Below, one piece after another: positions 35,810 to 43,763 of a stretch of 64,000 bases of DNA. Position 1 is the first letter of the stretch. Each line of letters starts with the position of its first letter. This DNA is from CALKXV01 sp965228905 (GTDB taxonomy: Bacteria; Pseudomonadota; Alphaproteobacteria; Rhodobacterales; Rhodobacteraceae). The position numbers and the translations under genes are program-made. The stretch is taken from the NCBI GenBank assembly GCA_965228905.1, contig CBDDII010000003.1, positions 806,001 to 870,000 on the forward strand, written 5' to 3'. The notes beneath the pieces are model-generated. The model did no database searches. It saw nothing but the letters and a program-made list of their open reading frames with translations, and had not been told where the DNA came from.

Positions 35810-35958
35810 GAAGTTCATTCACCCTTGCCCGCATCCCCGCGTGCCACTGGGGTGATCCGGCGGAGATTGCAGGCGCTATGTCATTTCTCTGTGTGCCCGC
35901 CTCCGCTCATGTGGCAGGAGCAGCCCTGAACGTCGATGGAGGCTGGCTTGCCCGATGA
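35806..35958 (+). pseudogene. C-terminal remnant of a short-chain dehydrogenase (kduD-like)
   Basis: A 50-codon frame starting at the ATGA that overlaps the kduI stop. Residues from position 8 on read ARIPACHWGDPAEIAGAMSF, continue as LCVPASAHVAGAALNV and end in DGGWLAR. This is the normal C-terminal end of KduD or gluconate 5-dehydrogenase type short-chain dehydrogenases. The Rossmann fold and the Ser-Tyr-Lys catalytic part, about 200 residues, are missing. The position directly after kduI is where kduD is expected. An internal deletion is the simplest explanation. The uxuB gene begins inside it. Confidence 0.85.
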
Positions 35959-37378
35959 CACCCGCTTGAACCGAACCGGTCCCGCCCCGCGCCCGGGGAT
36001 CGTCCATCTTGGACCGGGCGCTTTCTTTCGCGCCTTCAATGCCGTCTACACGGACGAGGCGATGGAGGCAGAAGGCGGCGACTGGGGCATCATCGCCGTC
36101 AGCCTGCGCAGCCCGACCGCGCGCGATCAGCTTCAGCCGCAAGGCGGTGCCTACACATCGGTCACCCTGACCGAAGAGGGCATGAAGCCCAAAGTGATCG
36201 GCTCCATCATCGACGTGCTTGTCGCACCGGAAGATCCCGAAGCGGTGATCGCCGCCATGGCGGATCCGACCATCCGCATCGTGTCGCTGACCATCACCGA
36301 AAAGGGCTATTGCCACGAACCGTCCACCGGTAGCCTCAATGCCGAACACCCCGATGTGACCCACGATCTGGCCAACCCCGACGCCCCACGCTCGGCCATC
36401 GGATTCATCGTGTCTGCCCTTGCCCGACGTCGCGCGGCTGGCACGGGGGCCTTCACCGTCCTCTCATGCGACAACCTTCCGTCGAACGGAAAGGTCGCCC
36501 GTAAGGTCGTTCTGGACTTCGCGCGCAGAAGTGATCCCGACCTTGCCCAATGGATCGAGGATAACGTCACCTTCCCCGCAACCATGGTCGACCGGATCAC
36601 ACCCGCGACGACAGAAGACGACGTGGCGCGGCTGGAAGACGTGACGGGTTATCACGACCCCGGCGCCGTCATGCACGAAAGCTTCCGCCAATGGGTGATC
36701 GAGGACCGCTTTGTCGCCGGACGACCCGCATGGGAAACCGCCGGAGCGCAATTCGTATCCGACGTGGAAAACCACGAGGCCATGAAACTCCGCTGCCTGA
36801 ACGGCACCCACTCCGCGATGGCCTACCTCGGCTATCTTGCGGGGCGCGAAACCATCGCCGAATGCGCCGACGATCCGGTCATTTCAGCCTATGTACTGGA
36901 CCTTTGGCACAAGGAAATCCTGCCGATGGTCGAACAGCCCGAGGGCGAGGATCTAAAGGCCTATTGCCAAAGCCTGATGACCCGCTATCGCGACCGCTCG
37001 ATCAGGCACCGCACCTGGCAGATCGCCATGGACGGCAGCCAGAAACTCCCGCAGCGCCTGCTTGGGACGATCCGCGGCCATCTTGCCCAAGGCGACGTAC
37101 CGACGCGCCTCTGCCTCGCCGTTGCGGCTTGGATGCGCTATGTCGGCGGCGTTGACGAGGCTGGAAACCCGATCGACGTCCGCGACCCGCTTTCCGCCGA
37201 ACTGAAGGCCGCAAGCGATGCGGCTTCCGACGTGCCCGGAAAGGTCGCGGCACTTTTGTCCTTCGAAGCCATCTTCGGCGAAGACCTCCCTCGCCAAAAA
37301 GAATTTCGCGCAGCGCTGGAACAGCACTACGCGAAACTTGCCGAACAGGGTGCCCGGGCCGCCATAGCGGCCCTTTAG
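35936..37378 (+). CDS. uxuB: Mannitol dehydrogenase family protein, fructuronate reductase
   Basis: 480 aa. The N-terminal Rossmann part has IVHLGPGAFFRAFNAVY, the middle has SCDNLPSNGKVARKVV, and the C-terminal all-helical part has LRCLNGTHSAMAYLGYLAG with the catalytic Lys/Asn/His region. UxuB reduces D-fructuronate to D-mannonate with NADH. The ATG at 35936 has no good ribosome-binding site, whereas a TTG at 35948 has GGAGG 5 nt before it, so translation may start there. The start lies within the short-chain dehydrogenase remnant. The context with uxaC favours UxuB over other polyol dehydrogenases. Confidence 0.9.
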   Translation: MEAGLPDDTRLNRTGPAPRPGIVHLGPGAFFRAFNAVYTDEAMEAEGGDWGIIAVSLRSPTARDQLQPQGGAYTSVTLTEEGMKPKVIGSIIDVLVAPEDPEAVIAAMADPTIRIVSLTITEKGYCHEPSTGSLNAEHPDVTHDLANPDAPRSAIGFIVSALARRRAAGTGAFTVLSCDNLPSNGKVARKVVLDFARRSDPDLAQWIEDNVTFPATMVDRITPATTEDDVARLEDVTGYHDPGAVMHESFRQWVIEDRFVAGRPAWETAGAQFVSDVENHEAMKLRCLNGTHSAMAYLGYLAGRETIAECADDPVISAYVLDLWHKEILPMVEQPEGEDLKAYCQSLMTRYRDRSIRHRTWQIAMDGSQKLPQRLLGTIRGHLAQGDVPTRLCLAVAAWMRYVGGVDEAGNPIDVRDPLSAELKAASDAASDVPGKVAALLSFEAIFGEDLPRQKEFRAALEQHYAKLAEQGARAAIAAL

Positions 37379-37386
37379 GCTTTGGT

Positions 37387-38901
37387 TCAGGTCGCGGTCT
37401 GCGCTGCCCGTTTCCGCCGGATCGAGGAGATCACGGGGTAAAGGATCAGCAGGGCCGCGATCACCATGCAGGCCAGCGAGATCGGGCGTTCAAAGAACGT
37501 CATCACGTCGCCCCGGCTGGAGATCAGCGATTGCCTGAGCGACCGTTCCGCCAATGGCCCCAGCACGATGGCCAAGACGGCAGGCGCGACCGGATAGTTA
37601 AGCTTGCGCATCAGGTATCCGCCCATCCCCAGCACCAGCATTAGCCAGACATCGAACATCCGGTCGGTCGTGGCAAAGACGCCGACGAAGCACAGGATGA
37701 AGATGATCGGCGTCAGGATGGTGAAGGGCATCGCCAGCACCCGCACGAAGATCGGGATCAGCGCCAGGTTCAGCAGCACCGTGACAAAGTTCGCCACATA
37801 CATCGAACCGATCAGACCCCAGACAAAGTCCGGCTTGTCCGCAAACAGCAGGGGTCCGGGGCGCAGGCCCCAGATGATCATGCCGCCCAGCAGGATCGCC
37901 GTGGTGGGCGAACCGGGGATGCCAAGCGTGATCATCGGCAGCATGGAACCCGTCGACGCCGCGTTGTTCGCCGCCTCCGGTGCCGCCACGCCGGACACGT
38001 TGCCCTTGCCAAAGCTGTCCGGGTCTTTCGAGAAGGTCTTGGCCAACCCGTAGGACATCAGCGACGCGGGCGTCGCGCCCGCTGCAGGCAGGGTGCCGAC
38101 AAAGAACCCAAGGCCCGAGCCAAGCGTCGTCGTGGGCAGATACTCGCGGACCGCCCCAAGGTTTTCCTTGAACCGGTTCCAGCCCATTTTCACGCTGTGG
38201 ATCTGAACCTTGCCCTTGGTGTGCTCCAGCGTCCAAAGCATCTCGCCGATGCCATAGATACCGATAGCCAGCACCAGGAACCCGATGCCGCGCTGCAACT
38301 CGACCATGTCAAAGAAGATCAGACGCGGCTGGCCCGAGATGATGTCGAACCCGACGGCGGCCATGACAAGCCCCAGAAGGATCGAAAAGATCGTCTTCGG
38401 AATGTCATCACCACCAAGGCCGATGAAGGTCGCGAAGGCCAGAAGCATAAGCGCGAATTCTTCCTGCGGGCCGAACTTCAGGGCAAAGACGGCCAGGGGC
38501 GGGGCGAACAGCGTGAACAACACGACCGAGATCGTGCCCCCGATAAACGACGCCACCGCCGCTGCCGTCAGCGCCTTGTCCGCCTGACCCTTCTGGGCCA
38601 TGGGCCTTCCGTCGAACACCGTCGCAACTGCGGTCGATGCCCCCGGAATGCCAAGCGTGATCGACGAGATCGCGCCGCCGTACATGGCACCATAGTAAAG
38701 CGCCGCCAGAAAGATGATCGCGGCGGTCGGCGGCACAAGAAAGGTCACGGGCAGCAGGATCGCAACCCCGTTGACCGATCCCAGACCCGGCATTGCTCCG
38801 ATGAACAGGCCAGCCAGACAGCCGGCGAAGATCATGAAAAGGTTAAGGGGTTCAAAGCTTTGCAGCAGTCCTGCCCCAAGAAGTGTGACGATCTCACCCA
38901 T
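37387..38901 (-). CDS. tctA: Tripartite tricarboxylate transporter, large membrane subunit (TctA)
   Basis: 504 aa with about 11-12 membrane helices. Signatures are FIGAMPGLGSVNGVAILLP near residue 35, YYGAMYGGAISSITLGIPG and MLPMITLGIPGSPTTAILLG. It forms the channel of a secondary, ion-driven carboxylate importer fed by the periplasmic TctC protein. Last gene of the tctC-tctB-tctA group at the end of the oxalate cluster. The substrate is not visible in the sequence; oxalate or a related small carboxylate is inferred from context. Confidence 0.95.
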   Translation of the reverse strand: MGEIVTLLGAGLLQSFEPLNLFMIFAGCLAGLFIGAMPGLGSVNGVAILLPVTFLVPPTAAIIFLAALYYGAMYGGAISSITLGIPGASTAVATVFDGRPMAQKGQADKALTAAAVASFIGGTISVVLFTLFAPPLAVFALKFGPQEEFALMLLAFATFIGLGGDDIPKTIFSILLGLVMAAVGFDIISGQPRLIFFDMVELQRGIGFLVLAIGIYGIGEMLWTLEHTKGKVQIHSVKMGWNRFKENLGAVREYLPTTTLGSGLGFFVGTLPAAGATPASLMSYGLAKTFSKDPDSFGKGNVSGVAAPEAANNAASTGSMLPMITLGIPGSPTTAILLGGMIIWGLRPGPLLFADKPDFVWGLIGSMYVANFVTVLLNLALIPIFVRVLAMPFTILTPIIFILCFVGVFATTDRMFDVWLMLVLGMGGYLMRKLNYPVAPAVLAIVLGPLAERSLRQSLISSRGDVMTFFERPISLACMVIAALLILYPVISSIRRKRAAQTAT

Positions 38902-38922
38902 TTTTCTGCTCCTTGGACCAGG

Positions 38923-39450
38923 TCACATCAAGTACTCCCAACGGAAGTTGTCTATCCAGAGAAAGCCGTCTTCGAAGATCTTCCATCCCTTCGGCAGATA
39001 CTTGGTCAGCTGCCATTCGAAGAGGAAATAGATGAAGACGACCGCGCCAGCGACCATGCCAAGGGTGATCCCCCAGCCATGCCCGCCGACGTAGCGCATG
39101 TAAAACCCAAGGAAGAGAGCGATGGCGATATAGGTGCCGACGATCCCCACAAGGAACAGCATCACTGTCAGCGCCACGAAGGACACGACGACCAGGCCGA
39201 AACTCTCGGGGTCGATGTAGGGGGCTTCGTTCCGGCTTTCCGGCGTGGAGCCCCGGAACCACCGCACCAGCGTCCAGACCGATGCGCCTGCCATGCCTAG
39301 CGCCAGCCAGAACGGCCAGACACCCGCACCCGGTCCGCGTCCTTCGACCCAGCCGATATTCAATCCGTCCGAATAGACGCTCCACATCAAGCCTAGCGAT
39401 AGAGCCAATGTGCAAAAGCCCATCAGTAGCTCGGCGGTTCTTGTAGACAT
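38923..39450 (-). CDS. tctB: Tripartite tricarboxylate transporter, small membrane subunit (TctB)
   Basis: 175 aa with four membrane helices, the standard TctB pattern, including LMGFCTLALSLGLMWSVYSD and FGLVVVSFVALTVMLFLVG. It partners the large subunit TctA. It starts at ATG 39450, after a strong hairpin that separates it from tctC, and is followed by tctA after 21 nt. Confidence 0.92.
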   Translation of the reverse strand: MSTRTAELLMGFCTLALSLGLMWSVYSDGLNIGWVEGRGPGAGVWPFWLALGMAGASVWTLVRWFRGSTPESRNEAPYIDPESFGLVVVSFVALTVMLFLVGIVGTYIAIALFLGFYMRYVGGHGWGITLGMVAGAVVFIYFLFEWQLTKYLPKGWKIFEDGFLWIDNFRWEYLM

Positions 39451-39538
39451 ATCTCTCCTCCAAACCCACGGGGCCGTGTCCCTGGGCAGCCATTACCCGT
39501 CCATTTGGGCGGGGCGCTTCTTTGGTTGGTTGTTAGAG

Positions 39539-39565
39539 CGCGGGGCCGAGCGTTTCGGCCCCGCG
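39539..39565 (-). terminator. Hairpin between tctC and tctB (oxalate cluster)
   Basis: Perfect 11-bp stem CGCGGGGCCGA / TCGGCCCCGCG with a 5-nt loop, 8 nt after the tctC stop. No U-run follows on the minus strand. It probably protects the tctC 3' end or attenuates transcription into tctBA, giving more binding protein than permease. Confidence 0.65.
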
Positions 39566-39573
39566 AATTTTGC

Positions 39574-40557
39574 TTATTCGCCAGTGATGGCGTCTGCGCC
39601 GACCTGTTCGATCAGGGCTTTGTGGGCGACAACCTGGGTGGCGTGGAACTCACCGAGTTCGGCGCCTTTCAGCATATTGTCACAGGTCAGACCGTCGGAC
39701 ACGCAGAACTCCTGCCATTCGGGGCTGTCGAACAGCTCCTGGAACAGGTTGGTGTAGAACTCCACCGCTTCAGCCGACATGCCCGGAGGGCCGTTGACCG
39801 AACGCTGCATGTAGTACTCGATGTCGATCCCGAGTTCCTTGGCGGTCGGCACGTCCGGGAAGGCCGGCATCCGCTCGCCGGTGAACTGAACCAGGGGCTT
39901 GGAATCGCCGGCTTCATAGAACGCCATCTGCTCGGCCGGGTTGTTGACGGTCGAGTCGATCTGCTTGCCGATCAGGTTCTTGGCCACGGTGCCACCGCCC
40001 GGGAAGGGGATGTAGGTGACGTCGTATTCGAAGGCCGCTTCCATCATCGCCGTCAGAACGCTGTCTTCCTGGCCCGAACCTGTGCCGCCGACTTTCCAGT
40101 CCAGCCCCGCACCCTTCACCGCGCTGACATAGCTGTCCAGATCGGTGATGTCGTCGCGGTCGCTGTGGACCCACAACAGGAAGGTATCCATCGCCATCAG
40201 GCCGATCGGGGTGAACTGGGTCACGTCGACGCCAAGGTCCTCCTGGATGATCGGGGTGGTGTAAAAGCTGTTCAGCGTCATCATCACCGTGTGATCGTCA
40301 CCGGCCTTGTCCTGAAGGTAACGCAGCGCTTCCGCGCCCGACCCACCGGGCTTGTTGATCGGAATGAAGGGACGCGAAGACAGGCCCTTCTGTTCGATCA
40401 GACCCTGCAAAAGACGCGCAATCTGGTCCGCGCCACCGCCGGTCCCGGCCATGATGATAAATTCAACCGGCTTTTTCGGTTGCCATTGTGCAATGGCGGC
40501 CGGGGCCGTAATCGCAAGCGCGGCTGCGCCTGCTACAAGTGTTTTAAGTATATTCAT
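39574..40557 (-). CDS. tctC: Tripartite tricarboxylate transporter, periplasmic binding protein (TctC)
   Basis: 327 aa with a signal peptide (LVAGAAALAITAPAAIAQ). The mature protein starts WQPKKPVEFIIMAGTGGGAD, the usual TctC opening, followed by FIPINKPGGSGAEALRYL. It captures a carboxylate in the periplasm for TctAB. It lies downstream of the oxc-frc genes on the same strand. Confidence 0.95.
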   Translation of the reverse strand: MNILKTLVAGAAALAITAPAAIAQWQPKKPVEFIIMAGTGGGADQIARLLQGLIEQKGLSSRPFIPINKPGGSGAEALRYLQDKAGDDHTVMMTLNSFYTTPIIQEDLGVDVTQFTPIGLMAMDTFLLWVHSDRDDITDLDSYVSAVKGAGLDWKVGGTGSGQEDSVLTAMMEAAFEYDVTYIPFPGGGTVAKNLIGKQIDSTVNNPAEQMAFYEAGDSKPLVQFTGERMPAFPDVPTAKELGIDIEYYMQRSVNGPPGMSAEAVEFYTNLFQELFDSPEWQEFCVSDGLTCDNMLKGAELGEFHATQVVAHKALIEQVGADAITGE

Positions 40558-40660
40558 GGGTTTCCTCCCTTTAGGTTTCCCTTGTTGACTTCCGCTGTGA
40601 CACTGCAGGTCTTCCGCCTGTTCCGGTCGTGACTTCGATCTTTCTCTCGGTCCTCCTTAA

Positions 40661-41521
40661 CTAGTGAACAAATACCACTGGAAAATTCGCATGTTCGACA
40701 ACCGCCTGGCTGTTGCCGCCGAAAATCGTTTCGCGCTCATAGCTGTCATGATACGCGCCCATGACCATGAGGTCCGCATTGACGTTCTGACACTGGCTCA
40801 AAAGCTCGCGACCCACATTCTTGCTTTGCGCCGCGAACATCTGAACATTGCTGGCGATGGACTTCAACTCCAGATACCGCTGAAGTTCAGAAGCCGATGC
40901 ACTGTGATCAATCGTTTCGGTCGAAAGGATCGTGACTTTCGAGGCATTCCGGATCAACGCCATTGACATCCCGACCGCGCGGGTCGCCTCAAGCGAGCCA
41001 TTCCAGGCGATCGCCACGTGATCGCCGATTGTTGTCGGCACCGCCCCCGTATCGGGGCACATCATCACGGGACGCCCCGAAGAAAACAGGGCCTCTTTCA
41101 TCGTATTGGTGCCAAGCGACGGGCCGTCGGGTTGTGGCACGCAGATCAGATCGGACAGACGCCCATAGTGGCGCACCGCATCGACCTGCTTGCCCTCGTA
41201 TTCGATGAACCGGGCCGTTGCCTTTTCCGGATCGAACTCGCCGATCTCAAGGCCGAACTCTCCGGCAAGTGTCTTGAACTCCGCGACAAGCTGATCCTCG
41301 GTGACACCGGCGCTGCGGCTGGCGACCTCCTCGATCTGCTTTCTGAGCATCGCGGGAATGACCACGCCATAGGGCATCAGGTCATCGGTTTTCGGTCGGC
41401 AATGAACCACCCGGACACGGGCATTATGCCGCTTGGCAACCACTGCGGCGTGACCCAGGACGTTGTCGCCCTTGCCGTCGCCGCGCACCGGCAACATGAT
41501 GGTATCCAGCGTGCTTTTCAT
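40661..41521 (-). CDS. Universal stress protein with two Usp domains
   Basis: 286 aa from the ATG at 41521 (GGGAGAGGC ribosome-binding site); it overlaps the end of the formyltransferase-like gene. Two Usp-like halves are visible: the first begins DTIMLPVRGDGKGDNVLGHA, the second HVAIAWNGSLEATRAVGMSM and ends LMVMGAYHDSYERETIFGG, with the GAY/HS nucleotide-site pattern. A role in acid or oxalate stress is suggested only by position in the oxalate operon. Confidence 0.92.
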   Translation of the reverse strand: MKSTLDTIMLPVRGDGKGDNVLGHAAVVAKRHNARVRVVHCRPKTDDLMPYGVVIPAMLRKQIEEVASRSAGVTEDQLVAEFKTLAGEFGLEIGEFDPEKATARFIEYEGKQVDAVRHYGRLSDLICVPQPDGPSLGTNTMKEALFSSGRPVMMCPDTGAVPTTIGDHVAIAWNGSLEATRAVGMSMALIRNASKVTILSTETIDHSASASELQRYLELKSIASNVQMFAAQSKNVGRELLSQCQNVNADLMVMGAYHDSYERETIFGGNSQAVVEHANFPVVFVH

Positions 41522-42447
41522 GCCTCTCCCAACGTATCGCCCTTGGCCACACCGGCTTCGGCGGCCCATTCCGCAGCGGAAACCTTGCCGCCCCCGGCAG
41601 GACGCACCCGCGCGATCTGAATACGGCCGCCAATGCACTGAATTGTGACGCCTTCGTCGCTGACCTCCATCACCCGGCTGGAAATCCCGTCACCGGGGAC
41701 GCGCTTGCAGTCGAAAACACCCAGTTCGGCACCATTCAGCGTGGTCCAGGCGCCCGGAGCAGGGTTCGTGCCGCGGATCAGGTCGTAAACCTGCCCAACC
41801 GGCTTGTTCCAGTCGATCTTGGCGTGTTTCTTCACACAGCGGCGCTCATAGGTCGCCTCATCCTCGTCCGGCACGATATGCGGCGGATTGCCTGCGCGGA
41901 ACAGGTCACAGACCTCAAGCACGCTTTCGACGGCAACCGGATAAATCTTCTTGAAATACAGGTCGATCACCGTGTCATCGGGGCCGATCTCGCATTCCCA
42001 TTGCATCAGGCTGTCGCCTTCGTCCAACCCGTCCGAGGGATAGAACCACGAGAATCCGGATTTCTTCGATCCCATGATGATCGGCCAGTTCACCGCACTC
42101 GGGCCGCGATGCAGCGGCAAAAGCGACGGGTGGAAACAGATCGAGCCATGCTTCGGCGTGTCCCGCGCCGCTTCGGGCACGAAGACGTTGACGAAAGCCA
42201 TGACCATAAGGTCGGCATCGAACCCCGCCAGCGTTTCAAGCGTCGCCGCATCGTCGAAGTTTGCAGGCTGGTGCACGGGCAGGCCCTGTTCCAGCGCGAA
42301 TTCCTTGATCGGATCGACGGGTTTACCGTCGCGGTCAGGCTCGCAATAGACTGCGACAACCTCGTCCGTGCCGGTTTCGATCAGCTTGGCAAGCACATCC
42401 TTGCCGAAGGCCTGCTGGCCCATCACGATGAGACGCATACCGCTCAT
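41518..42447 (-). CDS. Formyltransferase-like protein of the methionyl-tRNA formyltransferase fold
   Basis: 309 aa. The N-terminal formyl-transfer domain has the catalytic region FVNVFVPEAARDTPKHGSI, CFHPSLLPLHRGPSAVNWP and GLDEGDSLMQ (Asn, His, Asp positions). A C-terminal OB-like domain follows (YDLIRGTNPAPGAWTTL). It lies between frc and usp in the oxalate operon, overlapping both neighbours by 4 nt. A house-keeping fmt gene would normally sit with def, so this is a specialised paralogue. It may move the formyl unit of formyl-CoA to or from tetrahydrofolate, or hydrolyse a formyl donor. That role is inference. Confidence 0.85.
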   Translation of the reverse strand: MSGMRLIVMGQQAFGKDVLAKLIETGTDEVVAVYCEPDRDGKPVDPIKEFALEQGLPVHQPANFDDAATLETLAGFDADLMVMAFVNVFVPEAARDTPKHGSICFHPSLLPLHRGPSAVNWPIIMGSKKSGFSWFYPSDGLDEGDSLMQWECEIGPDDTVIDLYFKKIYPVAVESVLEVCDLFRAGNPPHIVPDEDEATYERRCVKKHAKIDWNKPVGQVYDLIRGTNPAPGAWTTLNGAELGVFDCKRVPGDGISSRVMEVSDEGVTIQCIGGRIQIARVRPAGGGKVSAAEWAAEAGVAKGDTLGEA

Positions 42448-43715
42448 TCTGCTGCCACCTTCACTTCGCCAACCGCACCGCTGTCGATCACGCGGGCCAG
42501 GTCTTCGCCGTCATAGCCAAGCACCTCTTTCAGCACTTCCTCGGTGTGTTCACCCAAAAGCGGCGAGCGCACCACTTCGACGGGCGACTCCGACAACTTG
42601 ATCGGGCAGCCGACGCTGACGTAACGCCCACGCTCGGGGTGATCGACATCGACGATGGTGCCGGTCTTGCGCAGCCCCTCGTCTTCCATCAATTCCTTCA
42701 TCGAAAGGATCGGGCCAACCGGGATGTTCAGCGGGTTACAGATATCCATGACCTCGAACTTGGTCTTGGTCATCGTCCATTCCTCGATCCGCTCGAAAAT
42801 CTCGTTCAGCTTGTCCAGCCGCTCGGGCGGGGTGGCATAGCCTTCGGCGTCTTTCCACTCGGGCTTGCCGATCACGTCGCAGACATTGCCCCAAACGGCA
42901 GCCTGGGTGATGAAATAGGTGTAAGCGTCCGGATCGGTCTCCCAGCCCTTGCACTTCAGGATGCGGCCAGGCTGACCACCGCCCGAGTCATTGCCCGCAC
43001 GCGGCGTGGCCTCGCCAAAGGGAATGCCTTCGCCATACTGGCTGTATTCCTTCAACGGACCGGCAGCCAGACGCTGCTGGTCGCGCAGCTTCACCCGCGC
43101 GAGGTTCAGAACACCGTCCTGCATCGCTGCAGAAACCTTTTGCCCCTTGCCCGATTTCTCGCGATGGAACAATGCCGTCACGATCCCAAGGCAAAGATGC
43201 AGGCCGGTGCCCGAGTCGCCAATCTGTGCGCCCGTCACCACGGGCGGACCATCCCTGAATCCAGTTGTCGAGGCCGAGCCGCCCGCGCATTGCGCGACGT
43301 TCTCGTAAACCTTGCAATCTTCGTACTTGCCGGGGCCGAACCCCTTGATCGAGGCCAGGATCATCTTCGGATTGATCTCCTGGATGCGCTCCCAGGTGAA
43401 ACCCATCCGGTCCAGTGCACCGGGGGCGAAGTTTTCCACCATCACGTCGCATTCTTCGATCAGACGGGTCAGAACCTCTTTGCCGGTCTCGTTCTTCGAA
43501 TTCAGCTCGATCGACCGCTTGTTGTGGTTCAACATCGTGAAATAAAGCGAATCCGCACCCGGCACATCGACCAGCTGCTTGCGCGTCGCGTCGCCCACAC
43601 CGGGGCGCTCGACCTTGATGACATCCGCGCCGAACCAGGCCAGAAGCTGCGTGCAAGTGGGGCCGGATTGAACATGCGTGAAATCCAGAACCTTCACACC
43701 TTCAAGAGCTTTCAT
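42444..43715 (-). CDS. frc: Formyl-CoA:oxalate CoA-transferase
   Basis: 423 aa, the usual Frc length. The start VKVLDFTHVQSGPTCTQLL, the SLYFTMLNHNKRSIEL and MVENFAPGALDRMGFTWE blocks, and the nucleophile Asp167 in GAQIGDSGTG match formyl-CoA transferase. The glycine-rich loop NDSGGGQPG is present too, which separates Frc from other CaiB-family enzymes. It moves CoA from formyl-CoA to oxalate, giving oxalyl-CoA for the decarboxylase. Between oxc and the formyltransferase-like gene. Confidence 0.96.
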   Translation of the reverse strand: MKALEGVKVLDFTHVQSGPTCTQLLAWFGADVIKVERPGVGDATRKQLVDVPGADSLYFTMLNHNKRSIELNSKNETGKEVLTRLIEECDVMVENFAPGALDRMGFTWERIQEINPKMILASIKGFGPGKYEDCKVYENVAQCAGGSASTTGFRDGPPVVTGAQIGDSGTGLHLCLGIVTALFHREKSGKGQKVSAAMQDGVLNLARVKLRDQQRLAAGPLKEYSQYGEGIPFGEATPRAGNDSGGGQPGRILKCKGWETDPDAYTYFITQAAVWGNVCDVIGKPEWKDAEGYATPPERLDKLNEIFERIEEWTMTKTKFEVMDICNPLNIPVGPILSMKELMEDEGLRKTGTIVDVDHPERGRYVSVGCPIKLSESPVEVVRSPLLGEHTEEVLKEVLGYDGEDLARVIDSGAVGEVKVAAE

Positions 43716-43763
43716 CTGTTTTTCCTCATCATTCTCGTTTCGACAACCATCTGAAATGGCGCG

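Noticed and set aside
35380..35958. A full-length 192-codon gene ending in the short-chain dehydrogenase remnant
   Set aside because: The first part is an out-of-frame reading of kduI; only the last 50 codons resemble a dehydrogenase, so the feature is called a remnant.
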